A stretch of DNA of 64,000 nucleotides, from the NCBI GenBank assembly GCA_026225945.1, contig JAMJFZ010001258.1:4837001-4901000 (forward strand). Direction: 5' to 3'. A program made the translations under genes and the position numbers. The notes beneath the pieces were generated by a model. That model was not told where the DNA came from. It ran no database searches and saw nothing but the letters and a program-made list of their open reading frames with translations. This DNA is from Cricetomys ansorgei (taxonomy: Eukaryota; Chordata; Mammalia; Rodentia; Nesomyidae). Positions 1-10,962 of this stretch are shown here, one piece after another (position 1 is the stretch's first letter; every line of letters starts with the position of its first letter).

Positions 1-147
1 ATCCATGTTCAGTGCACAACATAAGTAACAGTAAGTAGCCACAGCTGGGGGCTCCCAGCTCCCAGAAGGCCGAGTCAGTGTCTTCACCTGGATCCAGAAA
101 TTTTTTCAAATCCTCAGCCTCCAACCCTTGCCAGGGTCAGCACTGTG

Positions 148-216
148 CACACACACACACACAAAAGGGAGAGGAGAGGGAGAGGGAGAGGGAGAGGGAG
201 AGGGAGAGGGAGAGGG
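148..216. repeat. (CA)n followed by (GGGAGA)n
   Basis: About eight CA dinucleotides run directly into about eight GGGAGA hexamers. The second part is pure purine on the + strand. No coding potential is visible. Confidence 0.95.
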
Positions 217-558
217 CTTACTGGCTGAGTTCCACTTGGGGTTTATTGCCTTAAAACCAATCCAATGCATGCTGGGATGTTAACCTATGAGTTGGCATCC
301 CTGGAGGCAGAGCAAGTGGACACCTGTCTTCTGATTTCAACTGATAACGGTTCCTGCTTCATTCAGGGAGGAAGTTGGAGGCTGGGGTCCGGTTCTTTGT
401 GCCCCTCCCTCCCCAAATCTTACCCTAAATGGTTATCTGAGCAGAATTCTTCTTTTCTCATCTACAGAGTTGGAAATAGAAGAAAACAGATGGATTCCGA
501 AGGCACTCTGACCTTGGGAAATCTTGTCTTCCAGGGTGCACCTGTAGCCCTGTACCCC

Positions 559-869
559 TGCATCCCCACGCCAGGGAGAGCATGCTGAGGTTTCCCACTG
601 CATCCCCACACCAGAGAGAGCATGCTGTGGTTCCCACTGCATCCCCACACCAGAGAGAGCATGCTGTGGTTCCCGCTGCATCCCCACACCAGAGAGAGCA
701 TGCTGTGGTTTCCCACTGCATCCCCACACCAGGGAGAGCATGCTGTGGTTTCCTGCTGCATCCCTGCACCAGGGAGAGCATGCTGAGGTTTCCCACTGCA
801 TCCCCACACCAGGGAGAGCATGCTGAGGTTTCCCACTGCATCCCCACACCAGGGAGAGCATGCTGTGGT
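559..869. repeat. 40-bp minisatellite, about 7.8 copies
   Basis: Units begin at 559, 599, 638, 677, 717, 757, 797 and 837. Two units are 39 bp and the others 40 bp. Each contains CATCCCCACACCAG and GAGAGCATGCTG. Copies differ at a few positions: GAGGTTT or GTGGTT, AGGGAG or AGAGAG, and one CCCTGC variant. Because 40 and 39 are not multiples of three, open frames crossing the block only reflect the absence of stops in the unit. The flanks are unique DNA. From 870 to about 1313 I see no gene and no clear repeat. Confidence 0.95.
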
Positions 870-1313
870 CAGACAGGGAGTGAGTTAGGAGTACAAAGTA
901 AACCTCACACAGATCTCCAGTGGAGTGTTGATGTCACTTTTTGTTGTACTTATGTTCTAGGGGCTGCAGGATGGGGAGGGCCGTTAGAAAAGTGTTAGGA
1001 ACCCACAACCGCTTTGTTCAGGTGTTAGGGTGCTTATTCTAATGAGGTTGGTCTGTGCGAATGAAGATTCAAGTTCCTTTAATAAAACATTTCCCTCCCC
1101 TCAGTCCAGGAGACGCTTCCTTTTAGCATATTTCTGGAACCGCTTTTTCTCCATGGTGTAGATGAGAGCTGAGTAACCATCTGTGATTCTCTCTAATTCA
1201 GACCACACAGTTCAGCTGGGACCAGGGGAGGTGTGTGCACAGCTCAGGACTTAGCTTGCCAGGGCCTCATCATCCAGTTATCCAGAAAAACGGAAAACAA
1301 TGCAGAAAGCAGT

Positions 1314-1400
1314 GGTTGGAGTTGAAGATTGAGCTCAGGGGAAGAGTGCCTGTGTCGTAGGCCTGGACCCCCTGAGTTTGGGCCCTGCTGTTGTGGGAGA
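1314..1400 (+). mobile_element. Degenerate ID-like SINE remnant
   Basis: The stretch keeps the order of the tRNA-derived ID core: a GAGCTCAGGGG box-A-like segment, AGAGTGCCTGTGT, then GGCCTGGACCCCCTGAGTTTGGGCCC in place of the usual box-B region. It is heavily diverged and has no clear A-tail. It could also be the head of a B4 composite. Confidence 0.42.
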
Positions 1401-1483
1401 GGGGTAGTCAGCATTTTCCTGAATGTTCTTCCTTCTCTGAAGCCCATCACAAAAGTTCATTTGCTGGTGAGAGGCTCAGCTAT

Positions 1484-1595
1484 GGCTGGTGAGGTGGCTC
1501 AGCCGGTGAAGGCTCTTGCCGACAAGTGTGAGGTCCCAAATTCAATTCCTAGAACCTCCACGGTGGAAGAGAGAAAGCACATGCATTTACACACA

Positions 1596-1640
<45 letters not shown>
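1484..1640 (+). mobile_element. B4/RSINE1-type SINE with (AC)n tail
   Basis: It starts with GGCTGGTGAGGTGGCTCAG, then GGTGAAGGCTCTTGCC, and box-B-like TTCAATTCCTAGAACC with a GGTGGAAGAGAG follow-on, as in the tRNA-derived rodent family usually called RSINE1/B4. The body passes directly into about 25 AC dinucleotides (1590-1640), a common fate of this SINE's tail. Exact subfamily is uncertain. Confidence 0.7.
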
Positions 1641-1642
<2 letters not shown>

Positions 1643-3324
1643 CTATTATGGGTCCACAGGGAAGAGGCCCATAGTCAATATCCGACAGCTCAGAGATCGT
1701 GACAGGGTGCATTATGAGATCCATTCTGTCTTCTTCTAGCCTCAAAATTGAGAGGAGCCCATAGCAGGCCTCCTGTGAGCACGATCCTGCAGCTGCTGTG
1801 GTTGCACACTCCCCCACCCCAATCACAATATTGAATAAATGTGCCTGGCCCAGCTCCATAAGGGAGTTCTGGAGAGTCGCAATTGTTATTTCCAGGAATG
1901 TACAGACACTAGCAAAAATTCATTTCCCAAACGCATGGCTATTTTGAGAACCAAGTCTCCTGTGCTGTAGCAATCAAATAGGGGCCCTTTTAAGTCTTGC
2001 TTTACAATAGAAACCTGTTCTGCCTTCAGCTGCCTTTTGCCTACAAGAATTCAATAAGAGAGAGAGGCCATTAGAGTTCCCTCTTTCCGTCTCTGCTTTA
2101 GCACGACACACGTTGCTGGCCAACTTTCTTGACTCCACACCTTAGTAAATTCCTCCTGACAATAGTTAGTGACAAGCGTGTCAGAAACAACAAACTCCGC
2201 CATCTATACGACCTATCAATAATTTAGTCTCTTCCCCCTCGTGAGAGCCTGTGTGTTTTACAATAATGAAATATATGATTTTAAAAATAAATAATAGGCG
2301 GTTGTCAACCCGATCGTAGCTGCAAGTTATGAATGTGATTGATTGATTGAACATTTGACTTCATCTGCTCCAGCAGGATCAAAGGAAGGCTCTTCCACCC
2401 GCCTAAGGCCACTAGCAATTTATTTAGAGACTGTGTTCGGATCCCAGCAGGTAGCAATATTGGACTGAGGTACACAGAAAAGCAGCTCTTTGAGGTTTTT
2501 TTTCTAAATCCAAGGGAAGCAACAAATGAGGTATTTTTTTTTTTTAGTTCATTAAATCATTAACCACTTAATCACTAAAAACAAGACATTATAAGTGCTC
2601 CTTTAGCTGGGAACAGAAGGGAGGCCGCTTTGCCAAGGTCTGGTATGGCAAGGTGGGCTCTTTGGAAACAATGTGACGGTCTGTAATTTTTTATTTATAT
2701 GGTGCTGTATTTTTTTTTTCCTTCATCTTAACTAATCAGTGTGGCTGCTTCCACGCTGACATTCCGAAGTGACAGGTGTCTGAATCGCAATGAGCTATCC
2801 ATGCAGCAGAGTCGGGGAGGAAGAAACAAAAGAGCTGAGGGGGTGTTTACAAAACAAATGTTGCAACCGTTAGAAAACGGGGTACAGGAAAAACCCAGAG
2901 GAGGTGGAAACCAGCCCCCCAACTCATCCAGAGCTGAGCTCCTTCTTCATTTGGTGTCTAGTTGACTTACAATGATCCCCCCTTGTTTCCAAGAGGGGTG
3001 TGAAGGTCACGTTGAATGTGTACCCTTCGCTAGCTTCCCTGAGCTCCTCGCAGCCTGGGGAACCAGCGGTGTCCCCCCTAATGCTGAGGGAGCTGTTTGG
3101 CATTCTGGTGAGCAGAGTTGGTGAGAGGTGGAGACTTGTCCTAGCCAGAGTTCTGTGAATAAAGAAGACAGGACGAGAGGCCTGAGGACATCCGCCCACT
3201 GAGGGACAGCCCATCTTAACAAGCACAGGTTACAGTCATTCTGGCAGGGGAAAGGAAGTAGAAGAGAGTCTTCCCCTTCTGGCTCCCCTCTCCTGCGCTG
3301 TCTGACCTCAGGCAAGGCAATTTA
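1641..3324. other. Unique non-coding stretch
   Basis: Moderately AT-rich DNA without a recognisable gene or young repeat. It contains short T-runs (about 2531-2545 and 2711-2719). A patch at 2280-2410 has a short GATTGATTGATT run, a lone CCCGATCGTAGC segment and a TCF/LEF-like ATCAAAGG, which would fit a regulatory element but proves nothing. Open frames here are under 105 codons and overlap on opposite strands. Confidence 0.5.
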
Positions 3325-3339
3325 ATAATCATCCAAACG

Positions 3340-3515
3340 CTTTGGACTTCATAGGGCCTTTCATCCTCGGATCTCAAAGCACTTCACAAATTCCAATTCA
3401 TTAACCTTCACAACCCACCCTGGGGGACACGGGTAGGCATGTTTTCCCTGTGGTGGGAGCACTCAGCTAGAGGCAGAGGAAACAACGCTTCCTTCAAGGT
3501 CACCTGCAAGTTGAC
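3340..3515. mobile_element. Ancient mammalian-wide repeat remnant (MIR-related?)
   Basis: Text such as GATCTCAAAGCACTTCACAAA, then a CATTAACCTTCACAAC segment, and later AAGGTCACCTGCAAG resembles the conserved core and 3' half of old MIR-class SINEs, where a 'cctcacaac' motif precedes an 'aaggtcac' motif. Divergence is high and family assignment is tentative. Confidence 0.45.
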
Positions 3516-3639
3516 GGGGGAAACTTGAGAACGTGTTCCAGAACACCTGGCATCCGCACCAGGTGCTGCTGACTGTTGGGTCCTTAGTTTACCCTCTGAA
3601 TCAGACGCTTTTCTTGTTTCTGTGCCCAACATACCTGGC

Positions 3640-3990
3640 AAGAAGTGGCTTACTGGAGGGAGGATTTATTTTGGCTTACAGTTCAAGGAGATACAGTCCA
3701 TGGGTGGAGGGTTAGGGTTAGGGTTAGGGTTAGGGTTAGGGTTAGGGTTAGGGGACATGGTAGAGGAACTTCACAGTGACAGGAATGTACAGCTGGATCC
3801 CCTCATTTACCCATGCCTAATGGACCGTGTAGCAGAGGGTGGACAGGAAATGGACTGAGCTACAAAATCTCAACTGCCCCCGCACAGTGACTCACTTCCT
3901 CCCACAAGGCTCCTGAGCATTCCATGATCTTTCAAAACAGCACCATCAGCTGGAAGATCGAGTATTAGACAAGAACCTATGGGGAACATT
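3640..3990 (-). mobile_element. Old ERVL-MaLR (MT/MTE-like) LTR fragment interrupted by a telomeric repeat
   Basis: The + strand reads GGATTTATTTTGGCTTACAG, then GATACAGTCCATG, and later CCTGAGCATTCCATGATC, CAAAACAGCACCATCAG and AACCTATGGGGAACATT. This is the inverse of the rodent MT-type MaLR LTR, whose R region reads 'ccaaaataaa' on the other strand. The same family occurs at 52400-52765, which shares the GTTCCATGATTT and AACAGCACCATC blocks. No internal retroviral gene is present; this is a solo, decayed LTR. Subfamily is uncertain. Confidence 0.55.
3709..3753 (+). repeat. Interstitial telomeric repeat (GGGTTA)7.5
   Basis: Seven and a half perfect head-to-tail copies of the vertebrate telomeric hexamer GGGTTA without interruption. 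It sits inside the MaLR LTR fragment, between GATACAGTCCATGGGTGGA and GGACATGGTAGAGG, where related LTRs have no such sequence. This suggests insertion rather than expansion from a pre-existing motif. Confidence 0.97.
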
Positions 3991-4084
3991 TCACATGTGC
4001 AGTTGGGCTAGCTCTGTACCTTCTGTTCTCATACAGAGCCAAGGAGCCTCCCATACAGAGAGAGCTGGTTGTTGGTTCTGAGCG

Positions 4085-4165
4085 GCTCCCACCGCACAAG
4101 GCTGACACTGAGGCTTGGAAAATTTAACCCAAGGTCACTGAACTCATGGGTACTAAAGTTAATCT
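4085..4165 (-). mobile_element. MIR remnant
   Basis: GACACTGAGGCTTGGAAAAT, then TTAACCCAAGGTCACTGAAC, mirrors the MIR arrangement of an 'aaactgaggc' motif followed about 25 bases later by 'cccaaggtcac'. Short and decayed. Confidence 0.5.
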
Positions 4166-5879
4166 GCTTTTATGTATCTTAGTAATAATAAGCCTTAAAT
4201 ATTCCCAGCTCTTTTGAAATGCCACCTGGATGAATGCTCTGTTCCTCTGAGTCCACGGTTGGACATGAGTTGAGTCTACGAGATGAGACAGGAAGGGCAC
4301 TAGCTCGTCCTGTTTTCAGAGGGAAAGCTAGATGGACTGAAGAGCAGTTCTGAGAAGAGGGGCCGGGGTCCGCTGCACGGCAGGCGGCAGGCAGCGGACA
4401 CTGGGCTGCTTGGGGCATTCCCACTGGGTGGGGAAAGTTCTTAAGATCCTGTCACCTGGCCAAGCCCACACTTTCTGGAGATGTCCAGGCGATCTTGAGC
4501 AGAGCGGGTGGTGCGCCTGTCTTTCAGTTTCAGGAAATTAGCTCAGCCCTTTGCTGTGTGCAGCCACCACCTCATCAGTGAAGCCATGAGGAAGCTTCAT
4601 TCCTGGGATTCCCCCGAGAAATGTGCTTTCTAGGTCACCATGACAACACCCCCGACGCAGCTTTGCTTTGTAACACAACTGTGCACGGTCCTGCACAGTT
4701 TGCAGGGTCTCGTAATGACAAAAACCTGTTTCCACCACAGTCTGTCCCTTTTCATTTTCCTGAAAGTACCAAACTCTGATTGTTACTGAGACCAAGGGCT
4801 TGAAGATTCCAAAGAATCGTCTCTTGCTCACCCGTCCTCCCGGGTCCTTTTCTCTGCTGTGTTCAGTCCCTGCTCCCTTTCCATTTGCAGAGACAAAACA
4901 AAAGAAAATCTCAAAGCTCTGGCGGCTGCCCAGGCACACAGAAGAAAACCAAGCAAAGCAAACAACAGACAGAGAACAATGGAGAACAAACTCAAACGAA
5001 ACTGCTTAACCATCCTGCGGAGCTGACCCAGCAGGTTGGGGCCACGGCTCCTTTTCCCTCTTCCTAAGTGTTAGGTTCAGGGTCCAGATTCCAAGAGTCA
5101 AATCGAGGACTGGCAAAGGAGCACGGAGAAACCTCCGCGTGTAAGTTACTCGCCAATCAATATGTACCCTGGGTCTCTAAAGGCTTTATCTGGTTTAATT
5201 CTGCTCCTGAGACCATCCAGGGGGAATAGCTTGGCTGGGGCCCTCTAGAAGCAGAGGCTGAGAGGAAGATTTGGTGCAGACAGTTTCTGTGGGAGATGCT
5301 CCCAGGAAGCACAGCGAGAGAGGTGGGAATGTGAGAAGCAAGGCTGGGCGGAAAGATGCAAAGATGAATACGTTAATGAGGCGATGTTGAGGTGATGGGA
5401 CAGTCCTTTAAAGATGGCGGGAAGGACCACATAGAGCGGACCTTACAGTGTCACTCTGAAAAGCAAGGCACCTATTATCTGCCAATTCCTGTCCCCGCTG
5501 GGTGCCAGCGCCACTGGCGCATCCAGACTGTTCTACATGTACGTGCCTGACTGGCCAGAGAACCAGCTCAGACAGGTGACACAGGAAGCCAGGGGACTGA
5601 CAGTCCATCTAAGGAGGGCTGAGGGTGAGTGATTGGCATGATGACAGTTTCCCCACAGGGGAAAATTAGCACAGCCGAACATCGGTGTTGCGTACTACAG
5701 TGGATCTGAGGGTAGGTTCCAGGAGCGCCAAAGGGCTCGCCATAGGGCCCGTTGTTCTCTTCTTCAGCCACATTCACTAGGAGTCTCTGTGCTCGGTTCC
5801 AGAGTCACTAAGATTAGCAAAGACAAACGTGGTTCTTGCCTTCAAGGTTGGTCTCATTTGCATATTTGGAATGCAGTAT
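4166..5879. other. Unique non-coding stretch with a possible conserved element at 4620-4830
   Basis: No gene, RNA or young transposon recognised. The block at 4620-4830 has complex, low-CpG sequence (CCATGACAACACC, TTTGCTTTGTAACAC, CTGATTGTTACTGAG). The last contains an ATTGTT SOX-like core, and a CATGACAAC HOX/MEIS-like word lies nearby. This composition often marks conserved non-coding DNA, but conservation was not tested. Open frames on both strands overlap here (longest 133 codons, - strand 4538-4939) and show no domain. Confidence 0.4.
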
Positions 5880-6065
5880 CATCTATTCCAGGCTGGTCTC
5901 AAATTTGCAGTGCAGATGACCTTGAACTCCTGATCCTCCTGTCCTCATTTCCAGAGTTCTGGGATGGCAGGCCAGGCCACCACGTCTGGTGGTGCTGGAG
6001 ATGGGACCCGGGGCTTTCCATATATTGGATATGCACTCTACAGATTGAGTCACCTCCCAGCTCCT
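5880..6065 (-). mobile_element. B4 (ID-B1 composite) SINE
   Basis: Read on the - strand, a tRNA-derived head (GGTGACTCAATCTGTAGAG, then a GGGTCCCATCTCCAGCACC box-B part) is followed by a 7SL-derived B1-like part (ACGTGGTGGCC, then ATCAGGAGTTCAAGGTCATC and GAGACCAGCCTGG). This head-to-tail order defines the rodent B4/ID-B1 composite. No intact poly-A tail; substantially diverged. Confidence 0.65.
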
Positions 6066-6224
6066 GCCACATCATCTTAGCTCTGTTTTCTAAACTCCAG
6101 AGGGAAGAAAGTTTGGAAGGACATACACCCAGCTGTTAATAGTGCTTCTCTTTGGTTGACGGGCGTTTCTTTGCTCCTAGCATTTTTATTTTGGTCAAAT
6201 TTCCTATAATAAGAATGTATTCTT

Positions 6225-6425
6225 CTTGGGCTGGAGAAATGGCTCAGCAATTAAGAGCACAGACTGCTCTTACAGGGCACCCGGGTTCAATTCCCAGCAC
6301 CCTCATGGCAGCTGGCAACCATCTATAACTCCTGTTCCAAGGGGTCTGACACCCTCACACAAACAAACATGCAGGCAAAAAGCCAGTGCGCATAAAATAA
6401 TCAAATAAATAAAATCTTTTTTTTA
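6225..6425 (+). mobile_element. B3-type (B2 family) SINE with intact target-site duplication
   Basis: It begins GGGCTGGAGAAATGGCTCAG, followed by GGTTCAATTCCCAGCACC (box B), the GGCAACCATCTATAACTCC and TCTGACACCCTCAC segments of B3, and an AATAAATAAAATC tail. A perfect 14-bp direct repeat, AAGAATGTATTCTT, flanks it at 6211-6224 and 6426-6439. The intact duplication shows an L1-mediated insertion that is fairly recent on the scale of this window. Confidence 0.93.
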
Positions 6426-6439
6426 AAGAATGTATTCTT

Positions 6440-9400
6440 AAAATGGAAAAAAGAATAATAAATTTTCCATGAAAATAAGAGAGAAAGAAGTCACGTGCCA
6501 CTCAGAAGGGCACACACAGCTGGCCGAGGCCTTCCCCATGCCCAGCTCTCATGTGTACCCAGCACTTGGAGTTCCCTGCTGAGCATAGAACCAGATCTAT
6601 TGAGGAGTAATTTGGGGGCACTTCTCCAACATGTCTGGGACCTACAGGTATCGAAGATGTCTTGATGAAACGTGAAGTTCTTAGAATACCACAAAGATAA
6701 TGAGAAATATCTATTCCTTTTAGTTTCCTTAAACGAATTCACAGAAATAGGAAGCCTACAGTTCTGTCGTCTTGGCGGACTCCTTGGTCTGCTGATTAAC
6801 TTTGATGACATCTTCAATAGCCAGACAGTGGCTCTGTGTCTGCATGTTGTCTGCTACTGTCTCCATCCACTGGAGGAGGGTCTTCCATGTTGGGGAATTT
6901 TCCTGACAATCATCTCTAAAATAGAGCCTCAAGACTTAGGAATAAGAGATGATACCTACCTAAAGAGTGTTCTTACCAGAATCTTCCAAAATATAGCATG
7001 AGCTGTGCTCAGAAAGCCAGAAGTAGGACCACATCCAGGGTAGTGGGTTTGTTGGCATAGTTACAGTTGGCAAACTTAGTCTTGGAGTATTTTCTATGCA
7101 GTTAAAAGAGGGATGCATCTTGGAAATGTGCTCGCTGGGTTCTCTCGAACCCTGATATCCTGAAGTATTTCTGATAGATGGACATGCTTTAGTTCTTCGA
7201 CCTTTCATTAATTCAATACTTGGTGGTAGGTCCGGACTCTAGTGCCGCCCAAGTCCAGGGTTGGGGGGGTCGTTGCTCCCCTAAAGCTTTGTTTCATGGA
7301 GGTTTGCATAGATCCCAAAGGGAAGGCTGGAAAATCTATGTCATGTTCCTGAGCGTCTGGCACAGCATCGGGGATTTGATCCTGATGAAATACGTTCAAG
7401 GTGAACTTGAAGTGCCCACAGGTCACAGAGTTAAAACACACTTCCTGAGCCCAACCGTGGAGACTCTGAGTCAGCACGTCAAGAGACAGGCCCAGAATGT
7501 CAGTCTCTCATAGTTCTCGGTGCGGTGGGCCTGCTGAGGCAGGGAACGTATTTTGGGATGTAATATTTTAAGTGTGATTTAGTGATTCTGTTTTTTTTTT
7601 TTTTTTTTAAGCCTATCTTTTGACATAAAAATGTACGGTTTCCCAACCAAATGCATTGTGGTGAAAGGATATTTGACTTTTAATGACCAAGATGGGGAGG
7701 GCTTGGAGATGAGACCCCATTTTGGGGCACAATTATCCCTCTTGCTGAAGCCATGAGAGTACTAACTCTTGATGTCAGCCACCTGGCTTCAAAGACCAGC
7801 TAAATGATCTCTCGGTCCCTCGTGCCTTTATCTGCCACATGTTACCACCGTCCTGGAGCTCTGCTGTCATAGCTAAGACACCAGCAGTGACTGCTGCCTT
7901 GTATTAGAACGTCTGTGATCACCTGCATGAGACCTTCCCACTCCTCTGCAGAGAGGGGGCACCCGAGAGTCTCCTTGCCCCACCCCCAGACGCATTTATG
8001 TAATTACGCCTCAACTACATGCGATCTTTGCCGGGCGGATGCTGGTGTACAGAAGAGGTGGGATGTTGGGTTCAGACTGCAGTGGTACAGCCTTCGTGAG
8101 TCACGTTCCACAGTTTGGTAATGATGCAGCTGCATGAGGGACCACGCTCCCAGTAGCAACCGCGATAAACTTGTTTCACCACACAGTGTTGGGGAAGAAT
8201 ACTTCTGTCTGTGCCCTCTGGGAGGTGACTGGATGCATCTCACATCTCCCCAAGACAAGCAACACCAGAGTGTTTTGGTTTTTATCTTCTGTGACTGTGA
8301 GCACCCAGCCAGCCAGCAAGCACAAAGCATTTAGCATCCTGTTGTAAGACTGGCATTCAGTAAACAAGAGGGGAAGACCTTGATCACAGGAATACAGCAG
8401 GAACGAGGTCAAGAGGAAGTGAGGCACCAGGCCAGAAAGCAAGCGTGGTTGGCTGAACATTTGGTCCATTTCCTTACAACACTGTGATCCTGGATTGGTT
8501 TGCTAATGTAGGACTGAGGTGAGACTCAGAGACCCCTTGAGGAGATCGTGGACTTCAGAAATAACTGCCCTCTCAACATCACCAGGCCTGAGACTTCTCC
8601 CACAGACCCTGTTGCCCAGAGCGACACACAGTAGTCACTCATTAAATATGTGTTGAAAATCAATGTATCTGACTGAAGGATGGGGACGGCTCGACCCCGA
8701 GAGCCACTGAACAAAAACACCGAGGGCTTTGCTTTAGTCTGTCTGCCTTTTCCCTTTCAGAACAAACAGAAAAACCAAAACCAAAACAAAAAATATAATC
8801 AGACGAGGTTCTGCTTCTGAAAGGTACTGAACAAACACATTTGAGTTATTATCAGGGGAAAAAAATCAATGGCTCTTCCGCCCACCACTGAGCCTTGGGC
8901 GCCGACTTGGAAACACTGATGCCCCCACTCCCGTGCTCTCCTGAGCCCACGAGCTGAGTGCACAAGGTCCTGCTTCCCCAGCTGGCTGAGCCAGTGGGAA
9001 ATAATTTTCTACTTGGAGCACATCCATTGCTTCAGGTATTATAACAGATTCAATGCCCCTGCCTTTCAGCTAACGTAGCAAGTGGACATTTAAAAGTATG
9101 GGGGGCTCCGTGGGGGGAAGTAAACCAGCAACTGTGGGGCTTAAGAGCTTGGAGGGTGAGTTTTGAAATCATCTTGGGAGGGTTAAGTAAAGGCAAAGCG
9201 GTTGGCCCAGAGCTAGCCAGATACTCGTCTGAGCACAGGATTCTGGAAGCCTTGCAAATAGCAACAGCTCCCTCTCTCCTACCAGAGACCAGGCCCTCTG
9301 TCTTCATCTTAAGATTCCCTTCAGGACATCCTGGGATGAAGAAACGGTAGGCATCTATTCTGTTTAGGTCCTGGAGATACTGTTACTCTGAACTATCTCT

Positions 9401-9620
9401 ATCTCCCGGAGCCATCAAGGGGTCTTAGGCTGAAGAGAGCTTCTCTGCAGAGCCCTCCTTTGGAGGACCAACCTGGCAGGCTTAAAAAGGACATATGCCA
9501 TAAAGGGACATCCACAGTCACAGAGCGAAGGATGGGATCGTGGTTTCTAGAGTGGGGGGTGGGGGGAGAGATGGGAAAATGGGAATCACGGGGATAAAGT
9601 TTCAGTTATGAGAAATGGAC
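6440..9620. other. Unique non-coding stretch
   Basis: Three kilobases without a repeat I recognise, apart from an 18-base T run at 7591-7608. Open frames are short. One 60-codon stretch on the - strand (6756-6935) reads like plausible protein, but frames of this length are expected by chance. A canonical-looking donor (GGTAAGAAC, - strand, near 6970) lies just upstream, but the sequence between it and the frame is only about 61 bp and the join would not keep the frame. No gene called. Confidence 0.5.
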
Positions 9621-9623
9621 GAC

Positions 9624-9700
9624 TTCTGGAAGGCTCAGTAGTAGAGGTCTTACCTGGCACGGTCAGGGCCTGTGTTCAGCCACCAACAAACACATAACTA
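9624..9700 (+). mobile_element. ID-like SINE remnant
   Basis: GGCTCAGTAGTAGAGGTCTT, then ACCTGGCACGGTCAGGGCC and GTGTTCAGCCACC, follows the layout of an ID element (box A, anticodon-arm part, box B). It is degenerate and lacks a clean tail. Confidence 0.45.
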
Positions 9701-9844
9701 TTCCATGCACTTAAAGTACGATAAGGGTGTTGGTTTCATGTTGAATGCTCTCACTACAAGCTTCTTCTGTTTTGTTTGCTTATTTTAAGAAGGAAGAAAA
9801 GGAAAAAAAAAAGAACAGATCTATAACACGGACAAAGAGAACGC

Positions 9845-9995
9845 AAGGCTGGGAATCCTGGCTTCTCCTATAATTCCAGTATTTGGGAGTATGAAGCAGG
9901 AGAATTCTGTGAGTTTGAGGCCAGCCTGGGATGTATATTGAGTTACAGGACAGCCTGAGCTACAGTGTGGGACTCTACCTAGGAGAGACTGTCTT
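9845..9995 (+). mobile_element. B1 SINE
   Basis: It contains AATCCTGGCTTCTCC, TATAATTCCAGTATTTGGGA, GTGAGTTTGAGGCCAGCCTGG and GAGTTACAGGACAGCC, the ordered diagnostic blocks of the 7SL-derived B1. The two right-arm blocks are well kept and the left arm is diverged. An A-rich stretch upstream (about 9803-9812) is not part of it. Confidence 0.82.
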
Positions 9996-10892
9996 GACGG
10001 ATGATCGACCGGAAGGGCCTGGCTCACCGAGGGCAACGCCATCCCAGGGCGGGTGGGCTGAGCTCTCTAAGAAAGCTGGTTAAGCATGAGCCAGCGAGCA
10101 GCCTTCCTCCGAGGTGTTTGCTTGAATTCCTCCCGTGACTTTCTCAAAGACGCACTACCTGTAAGATGAAATGAAAGCTCTCCTCCTCAGATTGCTTTAG
10201 TTTTCGTTCATCACAGCAGCAGACAAACACTGACACACAAGAGAGACGTGGTCCCGACCTCATCATGGGCTCTGGGCTGGCGGCTGCTGTCCTGTTTTCC
10301 AGGCCTTGGGTTGTGATCCAACGGCTACCAACTATTAGTCATAATTGGAAACAAAATTAAATGACGTTCAGATGCATGCATGTGTTAATGACAGCCTTAG
10401 AAATACTAACTCTGGGAAGCTGAGGCAGTCAGTCCCACACTGGCAGTCACGGTGTGAGTCTTTGTATCTATTGGCCAGGAGCACTGAGAGATGTTTTATT
10501 TGAATATTGCCCAATGATACTCACTAGTATCTTTATTTAGTTACTGTAGACTGTAGTTATCTGCCAATTTACTGATTATAAAAATTTCTTATCTGTTAAG
10601 CTAGTTCTGTGAGGTGTTTACAGTAGTATACGGACAATGTGAAGACCATTGAGACAGTCTAAGAATTACTTACGGGACCAGGATTTCTATACAATACCAG
10701 CGGTTCCGAGATCGCCTTCGTAAACTAGGAATTGATTATTTAGAAGCCGCAGTTCAGGACATACGACTCCTGTGTCAGAGATGACATATTCCAGACACTT
10801 TCGCAGGTAACTAAGCCAGAAAAGTTTTGCTCAACGAGGCATTCATAGAAGTGAGACAGGCACATATGGGTGGTGTTTTTATGCTGGAGTTG
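9996..10892. other. Unique non-coding stretch
   Basis: No gene or repeat recognised. 10370-10740 is AT-rich. Nothing here supports an exon. Confidence 0.5.
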
Positions 10893-10962
10893 CTTCTCTC
10901 TCTCTCTGTCATCTCTGTCTCTGTCTCTATCTTTCTCTCTCTCTCTCCCTCCCTCTTGACTT
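10893..10962. repeat. CT-rich microsatellite
   Basis: Imperfect (TC)n with TG interruptions (CTCTCTCTCTGTCATCTCTG and similar), ending in CCCTCCCTC. The purine strand is the - strand. Confidence 0.9.

Noticed and set aside
559..869. CRISPR-like array
   Set aside because: Copies are directly adjacent 39-40-bp units without unique spacers, in a mammalian context.
3709..3753. True chromosome end (telomere)
   Set aside because: Only 45 bp of hexamers, and both flanks are the same interspersed LTR; an interstitial insertion.
6916..6976. Short minus-strand intron between a GGTAAGAAC donor and a CTATTTTAG acceptor
   Set aside because: About 61 bp, below normal mammalian intron size, and the join would place a stop at the junction in the open frame.
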